Shown: positions 34,537 to 44,071 of the stretch, piece after piece
How the letters are laid out: each line of letters starts with the position of its first letter
How positions within the stretch are numbered: the first letter of the stretch is position 1
Assembly (NCBI GenBank): GCA_036374835.1
Contig: DASUTB010000136.1
Span: 1 to 64,000 of the forward strand
Source of the DNA: DASUTB01 sp036374835
Lineage (GTDB): Bacteria > Actinomycetota > Actinomycetes > Jiangellales > Jiangellaceae
Direction: 5' to 3'
DNA length: 64,000 bases
Position numbers and translations under genes: made by a program
Notes under the pieces: model-generated
Databases searched by the model: none
Told to the model about the DNA's origin: nothing
The model's input: the letters and a program-made list of their open reading frames with translations, nothing else

Positions 34537-35736
34537 ATGTCTGGAGGGCCCCTCGCCGACGTCACCGTCGTCGAGTGTGCGTCGTACATCAGCGGCCCCT
34601 ACGCGGGTCTGTTGCTGGCGCAGCTCGGCGCGGACGTCGTGAAGGTCGAGGCGCCTGGTAGCGGCGACTCTTTCCGCCGTTGGGGAGGAACGAGTCGCGG
34701 GACTCGCGTACGCCCCCAGTTCGCCTCGCTGAACTATGGCAAACGCTCCGTGGCGATCGACCTAGGGCATCTGGACGGGAAGGCGGCGTACCTCAACCTG
34801 GTGTCCGACGCCGATGCCGTGATCGAGAACTTCCGGCCGGGGACGCTGGACCGTCTCGGCGTCGGCGAGGACGCAGTGCGGCTCCGCAACCCCAGCGTCG
34901 TGTACTGCACGGTTACCGGTTTCGGCCCGGCTGGGCCGTATGCCCGCCGCCCGGCGTACGACGCGATCGTGCAGGCGCTCAGCGGCCTGTGGAGTCTGCT
35001 GTCGCCGATTTCCGAACCGCGCGCGGTCGGACCGGCGATGTCGGACACGCTCGCCGGGCTCAACGGCGCCCTTGCGGTTGTCGCGGGCTTGGTTGACGCA
35101 GCGCGCAACGGGAACGGACCGCGGCGCTACGACGTGAGCATGCTCGGCTCCTCGCTGGGCCTGCTCGGAACCACACTGGCGAACTACGCCGAATCCGGCG
35201 AGCTGGAGACGCCGTTCTCGCGGGGCCGGCGATCGCACTCGATGGCCTTTCACGCGTCCGACGGGCGGCCGCTCGCAATCCACCTCTCGTCGCCCGAGAA
35301 GTTCTGGGTCCGGCTCACCGACGTCGTCGGGCGGCCGGAGCTGCGCTACGACGAGCGCTTCAGCACCTACCCGGCAAGACTCGAGCACTTCGACGTGCTG
35401 CGGGCGGAGCTCAGTGGAGCCATAGCCGCCCAGTCGCGGGACTACTGGCTCGAGCAGCTCTACGCCGCGGACGTCCCTGCAGCGCCCCTGTACACAGTCG
35501 CTGACGTGATCGACGATCCCCACGTTCGGGAGACCGGACTGCTCAGGGAGGCCGTAGGGCCAACCGGCGAGCGGTTCGTCGTGCCCCGGAGCGCGATCGC
35601 TTACGCGGGGGATCTCGGAGCGTGCTCGATGGAAGTGCCCGCACTGGGCGGGCAGCACAAAGAAAGCGAGGAAGTGCCGACCGGCAACGGCCGACGGCTC
35701 AACGAGTCCACTACAAGGCTGGAGGATCGAATATGA
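34537..35736 (+). CDS. Class III (CaiB/BaiF) CoA-transferase (2)
   Basis: The 399-residue paralogue of the gene at 30430 keeps VVECASYISGPYAGLLLAQLG at the N-terminus and the catalytic Asp in RRPAYDAIVQA. ATG 34537 follows CCGGAGG. It might form a heteromer with the first CoA-transferase or handle a second acid. Its stop overlaps the start of the next transporter gene (ATGA), tying uptake to CoA activation. Confidence 0.9.
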   Translation: MSGGPLADVTVVECASYISGPYAGLLLAQLGADVVKVEAPGSGDSFRRWGGTSRGTRVRPQFASLNYGKRSVAIDLGHLDGKAAYLNLVSDADAVIENFRPGTLDRLGVGEDAVRLRNPSVVYCTVTGFGPAGPYARRPAYDAIVQALSGLWSLLSPISEPRAVGPAMSDTLAGLNGALAVVAGLVDAARNGNGPRRYDVSMLGSSLGLLGTTLANYAESGELETPFSRGRRSHSMAFHASDGRPLAIHLSSPEKFWVRLTDVVGRPELRYDERFSTYPARLEHFDVLRAELSGAIAAQSRDYWLEQLYAADVPAAPLYTVADVIDDPHVRETGLLREAVGPTGERFVVPRSAIAYAGDLGACSMEVPALGGQHKESEEVPTGNGRRLNESTTRLEDRI

Positions 35737-36866
35737 GACAACGTAGGTCTAGTCGTCTCCTCGCCATCACGATGGTGAGTGGGCTGTTGCTGGCCGCCTG
35801 CGGCGACGACGGCGAGCCCACCGCCACCGAGGACGGTGGCGCCGCGAGCGACAGCGAAGGCATGGAGGACGGCGTCGTCGTCCAGATGGACGGCGAGAGC
35901 CGCGAGGACTACATCCAACGGCTCTACGAGGCCGCACAGGAGGAAGGCACCGTCGCGTACTACCAGTCGGCCAACGACGACGAGCTGCAGGCGATCATCG
36001 ACTCGTGGAGCGAGATGTTCCCCGACGTCGAGTTCGACCCGGTGAGCGCCACGAGCGGCACCATCCTCGAGCGCGCCCTGCTCGAGTCCGAATCCGGCAA
36101 TGTGCAAGGCGACGTGTACGGCGGCGGATCCGGGGACCAGGTGGCGCTCGAAGAGGCCGGAGCCCTGGCCGAGTACCGCCCGGTCAACGAGGCGGACGTC
36201 GCCGAGGAGTTCCAGATGGAGGGCCCGTACATCGCCGTCGGTTACCTCTCCTACCACCCGGCGTACAACACCGACCTCGTCGACGAGGCCGACCTTCCAA
36301 CGGACTGGATGGGCTACTGCGACGAGCAGTGGCGTGGCCAGCTCGCGATCGACCAGGAGGGCGCCGAGTGGATCGCCGGATTGCTCGCCGGCATGGGTGA
36401 AGAGGCCGGCATGGAGTTCCTGCAGTGCCTGGCCGAGAACGAGCCGCGGCTGGTCCGGGGTTCGACGAACCGGACCGAACTGCTCGCGTCCGGGGAGTTC
36501 GGCGTCATGCTGGACGGCTACGGCCACCGGCTGTGGCAGTTCGAGCAGGAGGGTGCGCCGATCCGCACACAGCGCCCGAGCCCGAGCCCGATGCCGGTCG
36601 TGATCGACATGGCCAGCATGCTCAATGACGCGCCGCATCCGAACGCGGCCCGCCTGCTGCTGGAGTTCTTCCTCACCCCGGAGGGCCAGCAGGTATTCCT
36701 CGACCAGAACAAGGCCGGCACGCTCGGTGGAGACGCGCAGGACCACCCGTACGCCGAGCTGATGGAGGGCGCGGAGGTCGCCGTCCTCGGTCCAGGCCAG
36801 GCGGACTTCAACGAGGCGTTCCGGATCTTCAACGAAACGTTCCTCGGAGGCGGAGTGGCGCCATAG
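35733..36866 (+). CDS. ABC transporter substrate-binding lipoprotein (second Fbp type)
   Basis: The 377-residue precursor has a lipobox LLAAC (Cys about residue 23) and an acidic linker. The mature part resembles the protein at 10635 (EEGTVAYYQSANDDELQAII, then FDPVSATSGTILERAL). GGAGG precedes ATG 35733; longer frames run into the CoA-transferase. It feeds the importer of the next two genes. Confidence 0.88.
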   Translation: MRQRRSSRLLAITMVSGLLLAACGDDGEPTATEDGGAASDSEGMEDGVVVQMDGESREDYIQRLYEAAQEEGTVAYYQSANDDELQAIIDSWSEMFPDVEFDPVSATSGTILERALLESESGNVQGDVYGGGSGDQVALEEAGALAEYRPVNEADVAEEFQMEGPYIAVGYLSYHPAYNTDLVDEADLPTDWMGYCDEQWRGQLAIDQEGAEWIAGLLAGMGEEAGMEFLQCLAENEPRLVRGSTNRTELLASGEFGVMLDGYGHRLWQFEQEGAPIRTQRPSPSPMPVVIDMASMLNDAPHPNAARLLLEFFLTPEGQQVFLDQNKAGTLGGDAQDHPYAELMEGAEVAVLGPGQADFNEAFRIFNETFLGGGVAP

Positions 36867-36942
36867 CGACAACCCTGGCCGGCGGACGGTGCGGACCCCC
36901 TTCCGCGCCGCCCGCCGGCACTCACTGATCGAAGGTGACAGT

Positions 36943-38748
36943 GTGACCGAGCAACTGCAGGACACAGCACGGCCCAACGTGCTGCGCCGGGCCGTCGAGC
37001 CGCTCCAGCGCGGGCCCGGCAGACTGCATGGGCGTGGGCCACGTGATCCCCGTAAGATCATTTTCGCCGTCGTCGCGATCATCCTGCTGTGGGAGGTCGC
37101 GATCCCGCTGGCGATCCTGGTGTGGGGATCGGTCAGCGGCGCCCGCCCCGGTGCCAGCGAGTTCCTGTCCTTCTCGTCGTTCACGCTCGACAACTTCAGC
37201 CGAGCTTTCGGTGGCGGCCGGATGGGCAGCGTGTTCATCGACACCACGATCTTCGCGACGGGGACGGCAGCCCTGGCTTTCGTTCTCGGCACCTTCCTCG
37301 CCTGGGTGGCCGAGCGCACCAACACGCCGCTGCGCTCACTCATCACCGTCATGATGGTCCTGCGGCTCATCCTGCCGGGCATCCTTACGACGATTTCGTG
37401 GATCTTCCTCGCTAGCCCGAACGTCGGGACACTCAACCACTGGGCCATGAACATCTTCGGCCTCGGCGAACCACCGCTGAACATCTACTCGATGCACGGA
37501 ATGATCTGGGTCGAGGCGATGGACATCTTGCCGCTGGTCTATCTGCTGATGGGGGCCGCACTACGCTCCACCGATCCGTCGCTCGAGGAGGCATCCCTGG
37601 TGTCGGGCAAGGGGCTGCTGCAGACGACGTCGCGGATCACACTGCCGCTGGTCCTGCCGGCGATCCTCGCCACCATCATCCTGCTGATCATCCGCGGCAT
37701 CGAGACCTTCGAGACCCCGGCGTTGATCGGCATTCCCGCGCAACGATTCACGTTCGTGGTCGAGATCTGGCGGCAGACGTCGACGACGCCGACCGACTTC
37801 GGGCTGGCCGCGGTCTACGCGGTGCTGATCCTGGCGTTCTGCTGGTGCCTGCTGTGGTTCTACAACCGCATGACCCGGCATGCCGAGATGTTCGCCGTGA
37901 TCACCGGCAAGGCGTTCCGCCCCCGCCGTATCGACCTCGGCCGCTGGCGCTGGGTGACGTTCGGCGCAACCTGGTTCATCATCATGTGCTCGCTCGGCCT
38001 GCCGATGATCATCCTGCTGTGGGCCAGCTTCTATCCTCCGTACCGCGGCTTCCAGCCCATCTCGGCCGAGGCCATCCCGCTGCTGTCGCTGGACAACTAC
38101 AAAGCGGTGTTCGACAACGACCTCGTCCAGCGGGCATTCGTGAACTCGACGTTCCTTGGCCTCACGTCGGCGACCTTGTGCGTGCTGCTGGTCACGATCG
38201 CGGCGTGGATCACGGTGAAGACCAAGATCCGCGGCCGCAAGCTGCTGGACAACCTCGCCTTCGCGCCGATCGCGATCCCCGCCGTCACGATGGGCGTGGC
38301 GTTCCTCTGGCTGTACCTGACCGTGCCACTGCCGGTCTACGGCACGATCTGGATTCTGCTGCTGCTCTATGTCGCGCGCTTCATGGCGGTTGCGATGCGG
38401 ATCATGTCCGCGTCCATGTTCCAGGTGAACGACGAACTGCACGAAGCCGCCGAAGTCTCGGGGGCGGGCTGGTGGCGGTCCTTCCGGACGGTGACGATGC
38501 CGCTGCTGCGGCCCGGCATGCTGGCCGCCTGGATCTTCGTACTGGTACACGCCTACCGCGAGCTTTCCGCATCACTGATCGTCTACTCCTACGGCAACGA
38601 GCCGATCGGAGTCGCCATCTTCGACATCTGGGAGAACGGCAGCTACGGGCTGTTGTCCGCCTTCGGGATATTGATCGTGCTGGTGTTGATCTTCTTCTCC
38701 GTCATCGCCCGCGTCATCAGCAGCCGCTATGGCGTCAAGGAGAGTTAG
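36943..38748 (+). CDS. ABC transporter permease, fused FbpB type (second)
   Basis: The 601-residue membrane protein contains two permease halves, each with an EAA-type loop (LEEASLVSGKGL and LHEAAEVSGAG). About 12 TM segments are seen after a roughly 35-residue cytoplasmic start. GTG 36943 with GAAGG upstream is preferred over a GTG at 36889. Paralogue of the permease at 11823. Confidence 0.9.
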   Translation: MTEQLQDTARPNVLRRAVEPLQRGPGRLHGRGPRDPRKIIFAVVAIILLWEVAIPLAILVWGSVSGARPGASEFLSFSSFTLDNFSRAFGGGRMGSVFIDTTIFATGTAALAFVLGTFLAWVAERTNTPLRSLITVMMVLRLILPGILTTISWIFLASPNVGTLNHWAMNIFGLGEPPLNIYSMHGMIWVEAMDILPLVYLLMGAALRSTDPSLEEASLVSGKGLLQTTSRITLPLVLPAILATIILLIIRGIETFETPALIGIPAQRFTFVVEIWRQTSTTPTDFGLAAVYAVLILAFCWCLLWFYNRMTRHAEMFAVITGKAFRPRRIDLGRWRWVTFGATWFIIMCSLGLPMIILLWASFYPPYRGFQPISAEAIPLLSLDNYKAVFDNDLVQRAFVNSTFLGLTSATLCVLLVTIAAWITVKTKIRGRKLLDNLAFAPIAIPAVTMGVAFLWLYLTVPLPVYGTIWILLLLYVARFMAVAMRIMSASMFQVNDELHEAAEVSGAGWWRSFRTVTMPLLRPGMLAAWIFVLVHAYRELSASLIVYSYGNEPIGVAIFDIWENGSYGLLSAFGILIVLVLIFFSVIARVISSRYGVKES

Positions 38749-38760
38749 GCAGGAGCGCAC

Positions 38761-39897
38761 ATGATAGAAGTTACCGATCTGCTCAAGACTTTCGCCGGAG
38801 GCAAGGTTCGCGCCGTCGACGAGATCTCGTTCACCGTGCCGGCCGGTTCGGTGCTCACGCTGCTCGGTCCGTCGGGGTGCGGCAAGACCACGACCATGCG
38901 CTCGATCGCCGGGCTCGAGAAGCCGGACTCCGGTGAGGTGAAGGTCGGGGGCAAGGTGGTCTACTCGTCCCACGAGAAGGTCAACCTGCGGGCGAACCAG
39001 CGCAACGTCGGCATGGTGTTCCAGTCCTACGCCATCTGGCCACATATGACGGTGCTCGACAATGTGTCCTATCCGTTGAAGGGCAAGGCCGAAAGAGCCA
39101 CGGTCCGGGATCGGACGTTGCGATCGTTGCGGCTGGTCGGCCTGGACCACCTCGCCGACCGCCGGGCACCCAATCTTTCCGGTGGACAGCAGCAGCGGGT
39201 CGCGCTCGCCCGCGCGCTGGTGGCAGAGCCGGAGGTCCTGCTGCTTGACGAGCCGCTGTCCAATCTCGACGCGAAATTGCGCGAGACGATGCGCAAAGAG
39301 ATCCGCGAGCTGCAACGGTCGCTGGGCATCACCACGCTGTACGTGACCCATGACCAGTCCGAGGCACTGGCGATCTCGGATCTCGTCGCCGTCATGTCCC
39401 AGGGCCGGATCGTGGATTTCGGCGAACCCGAGCGGATCTACGCGCGCCCCCGGTCCCGCTCGGTCGCGGACTTCATCGGCATGGCGAACATCGTCAATGT
39501 GCAGAACGTGCGGGAGATGGACGGCATCTGGGTGGGCGACTCGCAACTGGGCCGGCTGGCGTTTCACGGCGACGGACCGGTCCCGTCGTCGTGTAGCGTG
39601 CTGATCCGCTTGGAGGACGTCCAACTCGTCGGACCGGAGCAGGCCGACAACACCAATGTGTGGCCCGGCCAGGTGGTCTCAGCCCTGTATCTCGGTGGCT
39701 ACTGGGACTGCATCATCGACGTGAACGGTCACCGGTTGCGCACGCAGATCCCGCGCCGCCAGCGGCCACGCGAAAGCGAGCGGGTCTACGTGTTCGCGGC
39801 CGGCCGATCGTGTTACATGCTCGCCGAGGACGACAGCGAGCCGATCGTGGACACCGACGCGGAGCAGCACCTCGCACTCGGCAGCGCCGCGTCATGA
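38761..39897 (+). CDS. ABC transporter ATP-binding protein (second FbpC type)
   Basis: The 378-residue ATPase shows Walker A GPSGCGKTTT, Q-loop FQSYAIWPHM, LSGGQQQR, Walker B LLLDEPLSNLD and VTHDQ, plus a C-terminal TOBE-like region. It is paralogous to 13576. Its stop overlaps the dehydrogenase start (ATGA). Confidence 0.92.
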   Translation: MIEVTDLLKTFAGGKVRAVDEISFTVPAGSVLTLLGPSGCGKTTTMRSIAGLEKPDSGEVKVGGKVVYSSHEKVNLRANQRNVGMVFQSYAIWPHMTVLDNVSYPLKGKAERATVRDRTLRSLRLVGLDHLADRRAPNLSGGQQQRVALARALVAEPEVLLLDEPLSNLDAKLRETMRKEIRELQRSLGITTLYVTHDQSEALAISDLVAVMSQGRIVDFGEPERIYARPRSRSVADFIGMANIVNVQNVREMDGIWVGDSQLGRLAFHGDGPVPSSCSVLIRLEDVQLVGPEQADNTNVWPGQVVSALYLGGYWDCIIDVNGHRLRTQIPRRQRPRESERVYVFAAGRSCYMLAEDDSEPIVDTDAEQHLALGSAAS

Positions 39898-40949
39898 GGG
39901 CGGTCGTGCTCCGGACGTTCGGCGGGCCCGAGGTCCTCAAGCTCGAGGAGGTGCCCACTCCCTCGCCTCCGCCAGGCGAGGTCGTCGTCCGAGTACACGC
40001 CGTCACGGTGAACCGGTCCCTTGACCTCAAGGTCCGCGAGTCTGGCGCGGCGCGCGGCGTGCGCCTGCCCCACGTGCTCGGTGTGGATCCGACCGGTATG
40101 GTCGCGGCCGTCGCCAATGATGTCGAGTCGGTCCGCACCGGTGACCGCGTCGCCGTCGTTCCTCACATCCGTTGCGGATCCTGCGAGTTCTGCCGCGGCG
40201 GGCGTGAGGAGCAGTGCCCGAACTCGCGGCATATCGGCGTGCACCGCTGGGGCGGCTACGCCGAATACGTCGCCGCACCGGCGAACAACGTCGTGCCGAT
40301 CCCCGATGGACTCGGGTTCGCGGACGCGGCCGTGATCACGCGGCACGCCCCGACCGCCTTCAATCTGCTGCGCAACCTGGCGCAGATACAGCCCGGCGAG
40401 TGGGTTCTGGTGATGGGAGCCAGCGGTGGGTTGGGTGCGGCCGGGGTCCAGGTGGCCAAACTGCTCGGCGCGACGGTGATCGCCGGCGCCGGTGCCGACG
40501 CGCGGGTGGCATCCGCGCTGGACAACGGCGCGGACTACGGCGTCAACTACCGCACCGGCGACCTCGCCGACGAGGTGGCGCGACTCACCGACCGGCGGGG
40601 CGTGGACGTCGTGTTCGAGAACATCAGCGACCCGCTGATCTGGCCGCGGGCATTCGCGTCACTCGCACACGCCGGGCGCCTGGTCACCGCCGGCGCCCAT
40701 GGCGGTGGCAAGGTCGAACTCGACGTGCGGCGGCTGTACGGCCGCCGGCTCCGCGTCATCGGGGGTGCCGGCGCGAGCCGGAAGGATGTCGCAAGCGCCC
40801 TCGAGGCCGCTGCGGCGGGTCACCTGCATGCCGTCATCGACCGGGTCATGCCGCTAAACGCCGCCGCGGACGCGCACCGCCTGTTCGACAGCGACGGCGT
40901 GGTCGGCAAGGTCGTGCTGGATCCGACGGCGCTGCCGAAGGTCGCCTGA
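39894..40949 (+). CDS. Quinone-oxidoreductase-like MDR dehydrogenase
   Basis: The 351-residue protein is a medium-chain dehydrogenase with the structural zinc lobe (C-x2-C-x2-C-x7-C in RCGSCEFCRGGREEQCP) and an NAD(P) site VMGASGGLGAAGVQ. The catalytic-zinc Cys and His positions (CGTD, GHE) read NRSLD and GVDPTG, so it should be a reductase of the QOR type rather than a zinc alcohol dehydrogenase. It may reduce an enoyl or quinone intermediate. Part of the long plus-strand operon. Confidence 0.85.
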   Translation: MRAVVLRTFGGPEVLKLEEVPTPSPPPGEVVVRVHAVTVNRSLDLKVRESGAARGVRLPHVLGVDPTGMVAAVANDVESVRTGDRVAVVPHIRCGSCEFCRGGREEQCPNSRHIGVHRWGGYAEYVAAPANNVVPIPDGLGFADAAVITRHAPTAFNLLRNLAQIQPGEWVLVMGASGGLGAAGVQVAKLLGATVIAGAGADARVASALDNGADYGVNYRTGDLADEVARLTDRRGVDVVFENISDPLIWPRAFASLAHAGRLVTAGAHGGGKVELDVRRLYGRRLRVIGGAGASRKDVASALEAAAAGHLHAVIDRVMPLNAAADAHRLFDSDGVVGKVVLDPTALPKVA

Positions 40950-41851
40950 TGACCCGCACGCTTCGCCTGACGACTTTCTCCGAGCCCAGCGCGTTGCTGG
41001 CGGCGCGGTACCGCGGCTTCCTGGAGGACGTGGAGCTCGTCCTCGACGTCGAGTACGCGAAGGGATCCCGCTCCCAGATGGACGGCCTGCTCGCCGGCCG
41101 GTGGGATCTCGCGCATACCAATGCGGACAACGTGATGAAGTATCGCGCATACGGTCATACCGACGTTTTCATCTTTCTCGTCCTCGACCGTGGTATCGCC
41201 CAGAAGCTTGTCGTTCAGCCGCAGATCGAAAGCTGGGACGACCTACGCGGCGGGCCGGTCGGGGTTGACGCGCCGGATTCGGGCTACGCGTTCGTGGTGT
41301 ACGAGATGCTGCGCCGCAACGGGCTCGAAAGCGGCGACTACGAGGTGCGGCCGGTCGGGGCGACCGTCTACCGGCTTCAAGCACTGCAGCGCGGGGAGAT
41401 CAATGCCGGGCTGCTGAGCCACCATCACGAGGCCGCGGCATTGGACGACGGCCTGCACATCCTCGGCGACACCCGAGACTACTTCGCCAACCACGCAGGT
41501 CTCACGGCGGCGACGACGACTCGCTGGGCGGAGCGTAATGACGAGGCGCTGCACGACTACACGCGCGCGATGCTGTCCGCCGCCCGATGGGCTCAGGACC
41601 CGGCGAACCATGAAGACGTCGTCCAGGTGGTGGCCGAGGGCCGGAAAATCGACGAGGAACGGGCACGACGCGTGCTCGCGATCGAGAGGCATGCGCGGAC
41701 CGGGACCATCTCGTCGGTGGACGATGTGGAGCGCAGCCTCGCCGCCTCCGCCGCGCTCCGATCGGCATACACCGGCGAAGCGCCGACGGGCTACTTCGAC
41801 CCGCGATACATGCTTGCGTCGCTTACGTCGCGGCGGGGCGGCAGCACGTGA
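40949..41851 (+). CDS. PBP-fold (NMT1/THI5-like) protein without signal peptide
   Basis: The 300-residue protein has the NMT1/SsuA-type periplasmic-binding fold (LLAGRWDLAHTNADNVMKYR, WDDLRGGPVGVDAPDSGYAFVVYEML). It has no signal peptide or lipobox, so it probably stays in the cytoplasm as an enzyme or sensor. Its start overlaps the previous stop (TGATG) and its stop overlaps the MFS start. Similar proteins are encoded at 9510, 43079 and 46157. Confidence 0.75.
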   Translation: MTRTLRLTTFSEPSALLAARYRGFLEDVELVLDVEYAKGSRSQMDGLLAGRWDLAHTNADNVMKYRAYGHTDVFIFLVLDRGIAQKLVVQPQIESWDDLRGGPVGVDAPDSGYAFVVYEMLRRNGLESGDYEVRPVGATVYRLQALQRGEINAGLLSHHHEAAALDDGLHILGDTRDYFANHAGLTAATTTRWAERNDEALHDYTRAMLSAARWAQDPANHEDVVQVVAEGRKIDEERARRVLAIERHARTGTISSVDDVERSLAASAALRSAYTGEAPTGYFDPRYMLASLTSRRGGST

Positions 41852-43074
41852 GCTCAGCAAGGGACGGCGCCGAGGGCGCGCCGTCCGAGGCGAGTTGGCG
41901 AGCGACGCTGACCAGCCGCTGGGCGCTCGTCTCACTGGCCGCACTGCTGTACTGGATCGCATCCCACTCGTTGCGGCCCTTCGTCGTCCTGCGGCTGGAC
42001 GGACTGGGCGCGTCGAACCAGGAGATCGGGCTGGTCGCGGCCGGCTACGCGTTCTTCGCCTTGTTCGTGGCGATACCGGGTGGCCGAGCCATCGACCGAC
42101 TGGGATGCGGCCGGGTGCTGTACGGCTCCGGGCTGGCCATGGCCTGCCTGGGGATCGCGTACGTCTTCGCCGACACGGTCGTGCAGCTTCTCGTGCTACA
42201 GATGATCAACGGCGTGATCGAGCTCGGGGTGTGGCTGGCCATCCAGACACTCGCCACACATGCGGGGAGGGGCGACACGCTTGCCAAACAGCTGGCACTG
42301 TTCTCCTTCGCATGGGGCCTTGGTATCGCCGTCGGACCGACCGTCGGCGGGTTCGGCTACGACCAACTCGGCTTCGCCGGCCTCGCGCTCATCTACAGCG
42401 GGCTCGCGATCGCGATCGTTCTGGCCATCCTGCCGGCGCCGGGCAAGTCGGCCAGCCCACACTCGCGTCGAGGCGGACTCGGACGGGACGCGTGGCAGAC
42501 CGGCATGCGCCCGCCGATCCGCGGCGTGCTGCTGTCCAGCTTCGTGGCGATGTACATCATCTCGATCAAGAACACGTTCTACCCCCTGTCGCTCGAGGAG
42601 CGCGGGATGACCGCGGCGACCATAGGTTTGATGCTGTCGGTCATGGGTGTGGCCTCACTCGGCATTCGGCTGGTCCTGCCGGCGGCGCTGCGTCGCTTCG
42701 GTGCCGGCATGGTGCTCGTGATCAGCAGTCTCATAGGTATTGTCGGAATCAGCCTGACCCCGTGGCTGTTCCATCCGGTGTTGCTCGTCACCGCCGCGGC
42801 CGCCACCGGCGCCGGCTACGGCGCCAACCCGCCGGTGGCGATGCAGCTACTCGGCGAACACAGCGCGGAGGCACACCGCGGGCTCGTAATGGGCTTGCGG
42901 GCGGCGGCCAGCCGCCTGGCACAGGTAATTCAACCTGTCGTCTTCGGTTCGTTGGCGACGGCTGTCGGAACCGCCTTCGCGTTCCCGATCTCGGGCACGG
43001 CCCTGCTTGTCATGGCGTTGTGGACGCGCCGTGACCTCCTCATCCTCGACCAGGGCGAGCCTCCTGACCCATGA
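41848..43074 (+). CDS. MFS transporter
   Basis: The 408-residue protein has about 12 TM segments and an MFS motif (PGGRAIDRLGCGRVL, about residues 76-90). GTG 41848 overlaps the previous stop. It ends the plus-strand operon. It is convergent with the Pht5-like gene, with only 4 bp between stops. Likely import or export of the substrate of this operon. Confidence 0.85.
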   Translation: MSSARDGAEGAPSEASWRATLTSRWALVSLAALLYWIASHSLRPFVVLRLDGLGASNQEIGLVAAGYAFFALFVAIPGGRAIDRLGCGRVLYGSGLAMACLGIAYVFADTVVQLLVLQMINGVIELGVWLAIQTLATHAGRGDTLAKQLALFSFAWGLGIAVGPTVGGFGYDQLGFAGLALIYSGLAIAIVLAILPAPGKSASPHSRRGGLGRDAWQTGMRPPIRGVLLSSFVAMYIISIKNTFYPLSLEERGMTAATIGLMLSVMGVASLGIRLVLPAALRRFGAGMVLVISSLIGIVGISLTPWLFHPVLLVTAAAATGAGYGANPPVAMQLLGEHSAEAHRGLVMGLRAAASRLAQVIQPVVFGSLATAVGTAFAFPISGTALLVMALWTRRDLLILDQGEPPDP

Positions 43075-43078
43075 GTCG

Positions 43079-44071
43079 CTAGATCACGAACGACTCGGTG
43101 GTCTCCGGGGCGAACAGCTCCTCCGGCCGGATCTCCCGAGCCGACAAGCCCTGCTCGTGGTGGTAGCGCAAGAACGTCGCCAGCGTCTCCCGGTTCGCCT
43201 CGAGGCCGTACGACCAGAAGTCGTCACCGAGTAGACCGCGGGCTTCTTCGATGTGCTGGATCAGCCACGGCAGCATGTACCGCAGCGCGGACGAGTCGTA
43301 GAGGCGTTCGGTCGCCTCGTCCTTGGCCCTGGCGAACGCCTTGTACAGCGACTGTGCCACCCACGGATGCGACTCATACACATCCCGGCGCAGCACGACG
43401 ATATGCATGATCGGGAAGATTCCCGAGGCCGCGAAGTAAGTCTTCTCTGCCGTCACAACGTCCGGGAACAGTCGCCCCACCCGCGGGTCGCCGGCTGCGA
43501 ACGGTCCGGGGATCCGTGGAGTGTAGAGAGCCGCGATCTCGCCGGTCGCCAGTTGCCGCGACAGCGTGTCGGTGGAACCGATCGGTTTGACGACGATGTT
43601 GTCCGGCAGTCGTAGCGTCGACTTCTCGATGCGGCCCGAACTCTCCTGGCCGCCAGTACGGTAGGTCACCGAGTCGACCGGGACGCCGTGGTGGTCGGCC
43701 AGGATGCCCCGGATCCACACCCCGGCGCTCAACTGGTACTCGGGTACACCGACCTCCTTGCCACGAAGATCTGCAGGCTCGTCGATACCGGCATCCGTGT
43801 TGATGTACACCGAGCCGTGCCGGAACATCCGCGACGGGAACACGGGTAGCCCGACGAACGGCGGCGGGTCGTACTGCAGCGACACGAGGTAGGTCGACAG
43901 CGACATCTCTGCGACCTCGAACTCCCGGTAGCGAAGCATCCGGAAGAACGTCTCTTCAACGGGCAACCGCAGGTAGGTCAGCTCGATGCCGTCCGGCCGG
44001 ACAGTGCCCTCCTCGAGCGCCTTGGTCCGGTCGTAGTCCCCACACGCCAACGTTAGCCTCAGCGCGACCAT
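43079..44071 (-). CDS. 4,5-dihydroxyphthalate decarboxylase-like protein
   Basis: The 330-residue protein fits Pht5 in length and sequence: LRLTLACGDYDRTKALEEG start, GIELTYLRLPVEETFFRML, FEVAEMSLSTYL, and MHIVVLRRDVYESHPW. Family enzymes decarboxylate 4,5-dihydroxyphthalate to protocatechuate, although some members are only PBP-fold proteins of unknown role. It is the third gene of a bicupin-AAA-decarboxylase run, overlapping the AAA gene by 13 bp. Confidence 0.8.
   Translation of the reverse strand: MVALRLTLACGDYDRTKALEEGTVRPDGIELTYLRLPVEETFFRMLRYREFEVAEMSLSTYLVSLQYDPPPFVGLPVFPSRMFRHGSVYINTDAGIDEPADLRGKEVGVPEYQLSAGVWIRGILADHHGVPVDSVTYRTGGQESSGRIEKSTLRLPDNIVVKPIGSTDTLSRQLATGEIAALYTPRIPGPFAAGDPRVGRLFPDVVTAEKTYFAASGIFPIMHIVVLRRDVYESHPWVAQSLYKAFARAKDEATERLYDSSALRYMLPWLIQHIEEARGLLGDDFWSYGLEANRETLATFLRYHHEQGLSAREIRPEELFAPETTESFVI

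Noticed and set aside
35601..37484. A 627-codon minus-strand frame
   Set aside because: It is antisense to the lipoprotein and permease genes, both of which have strong motifs and ribosome sites.
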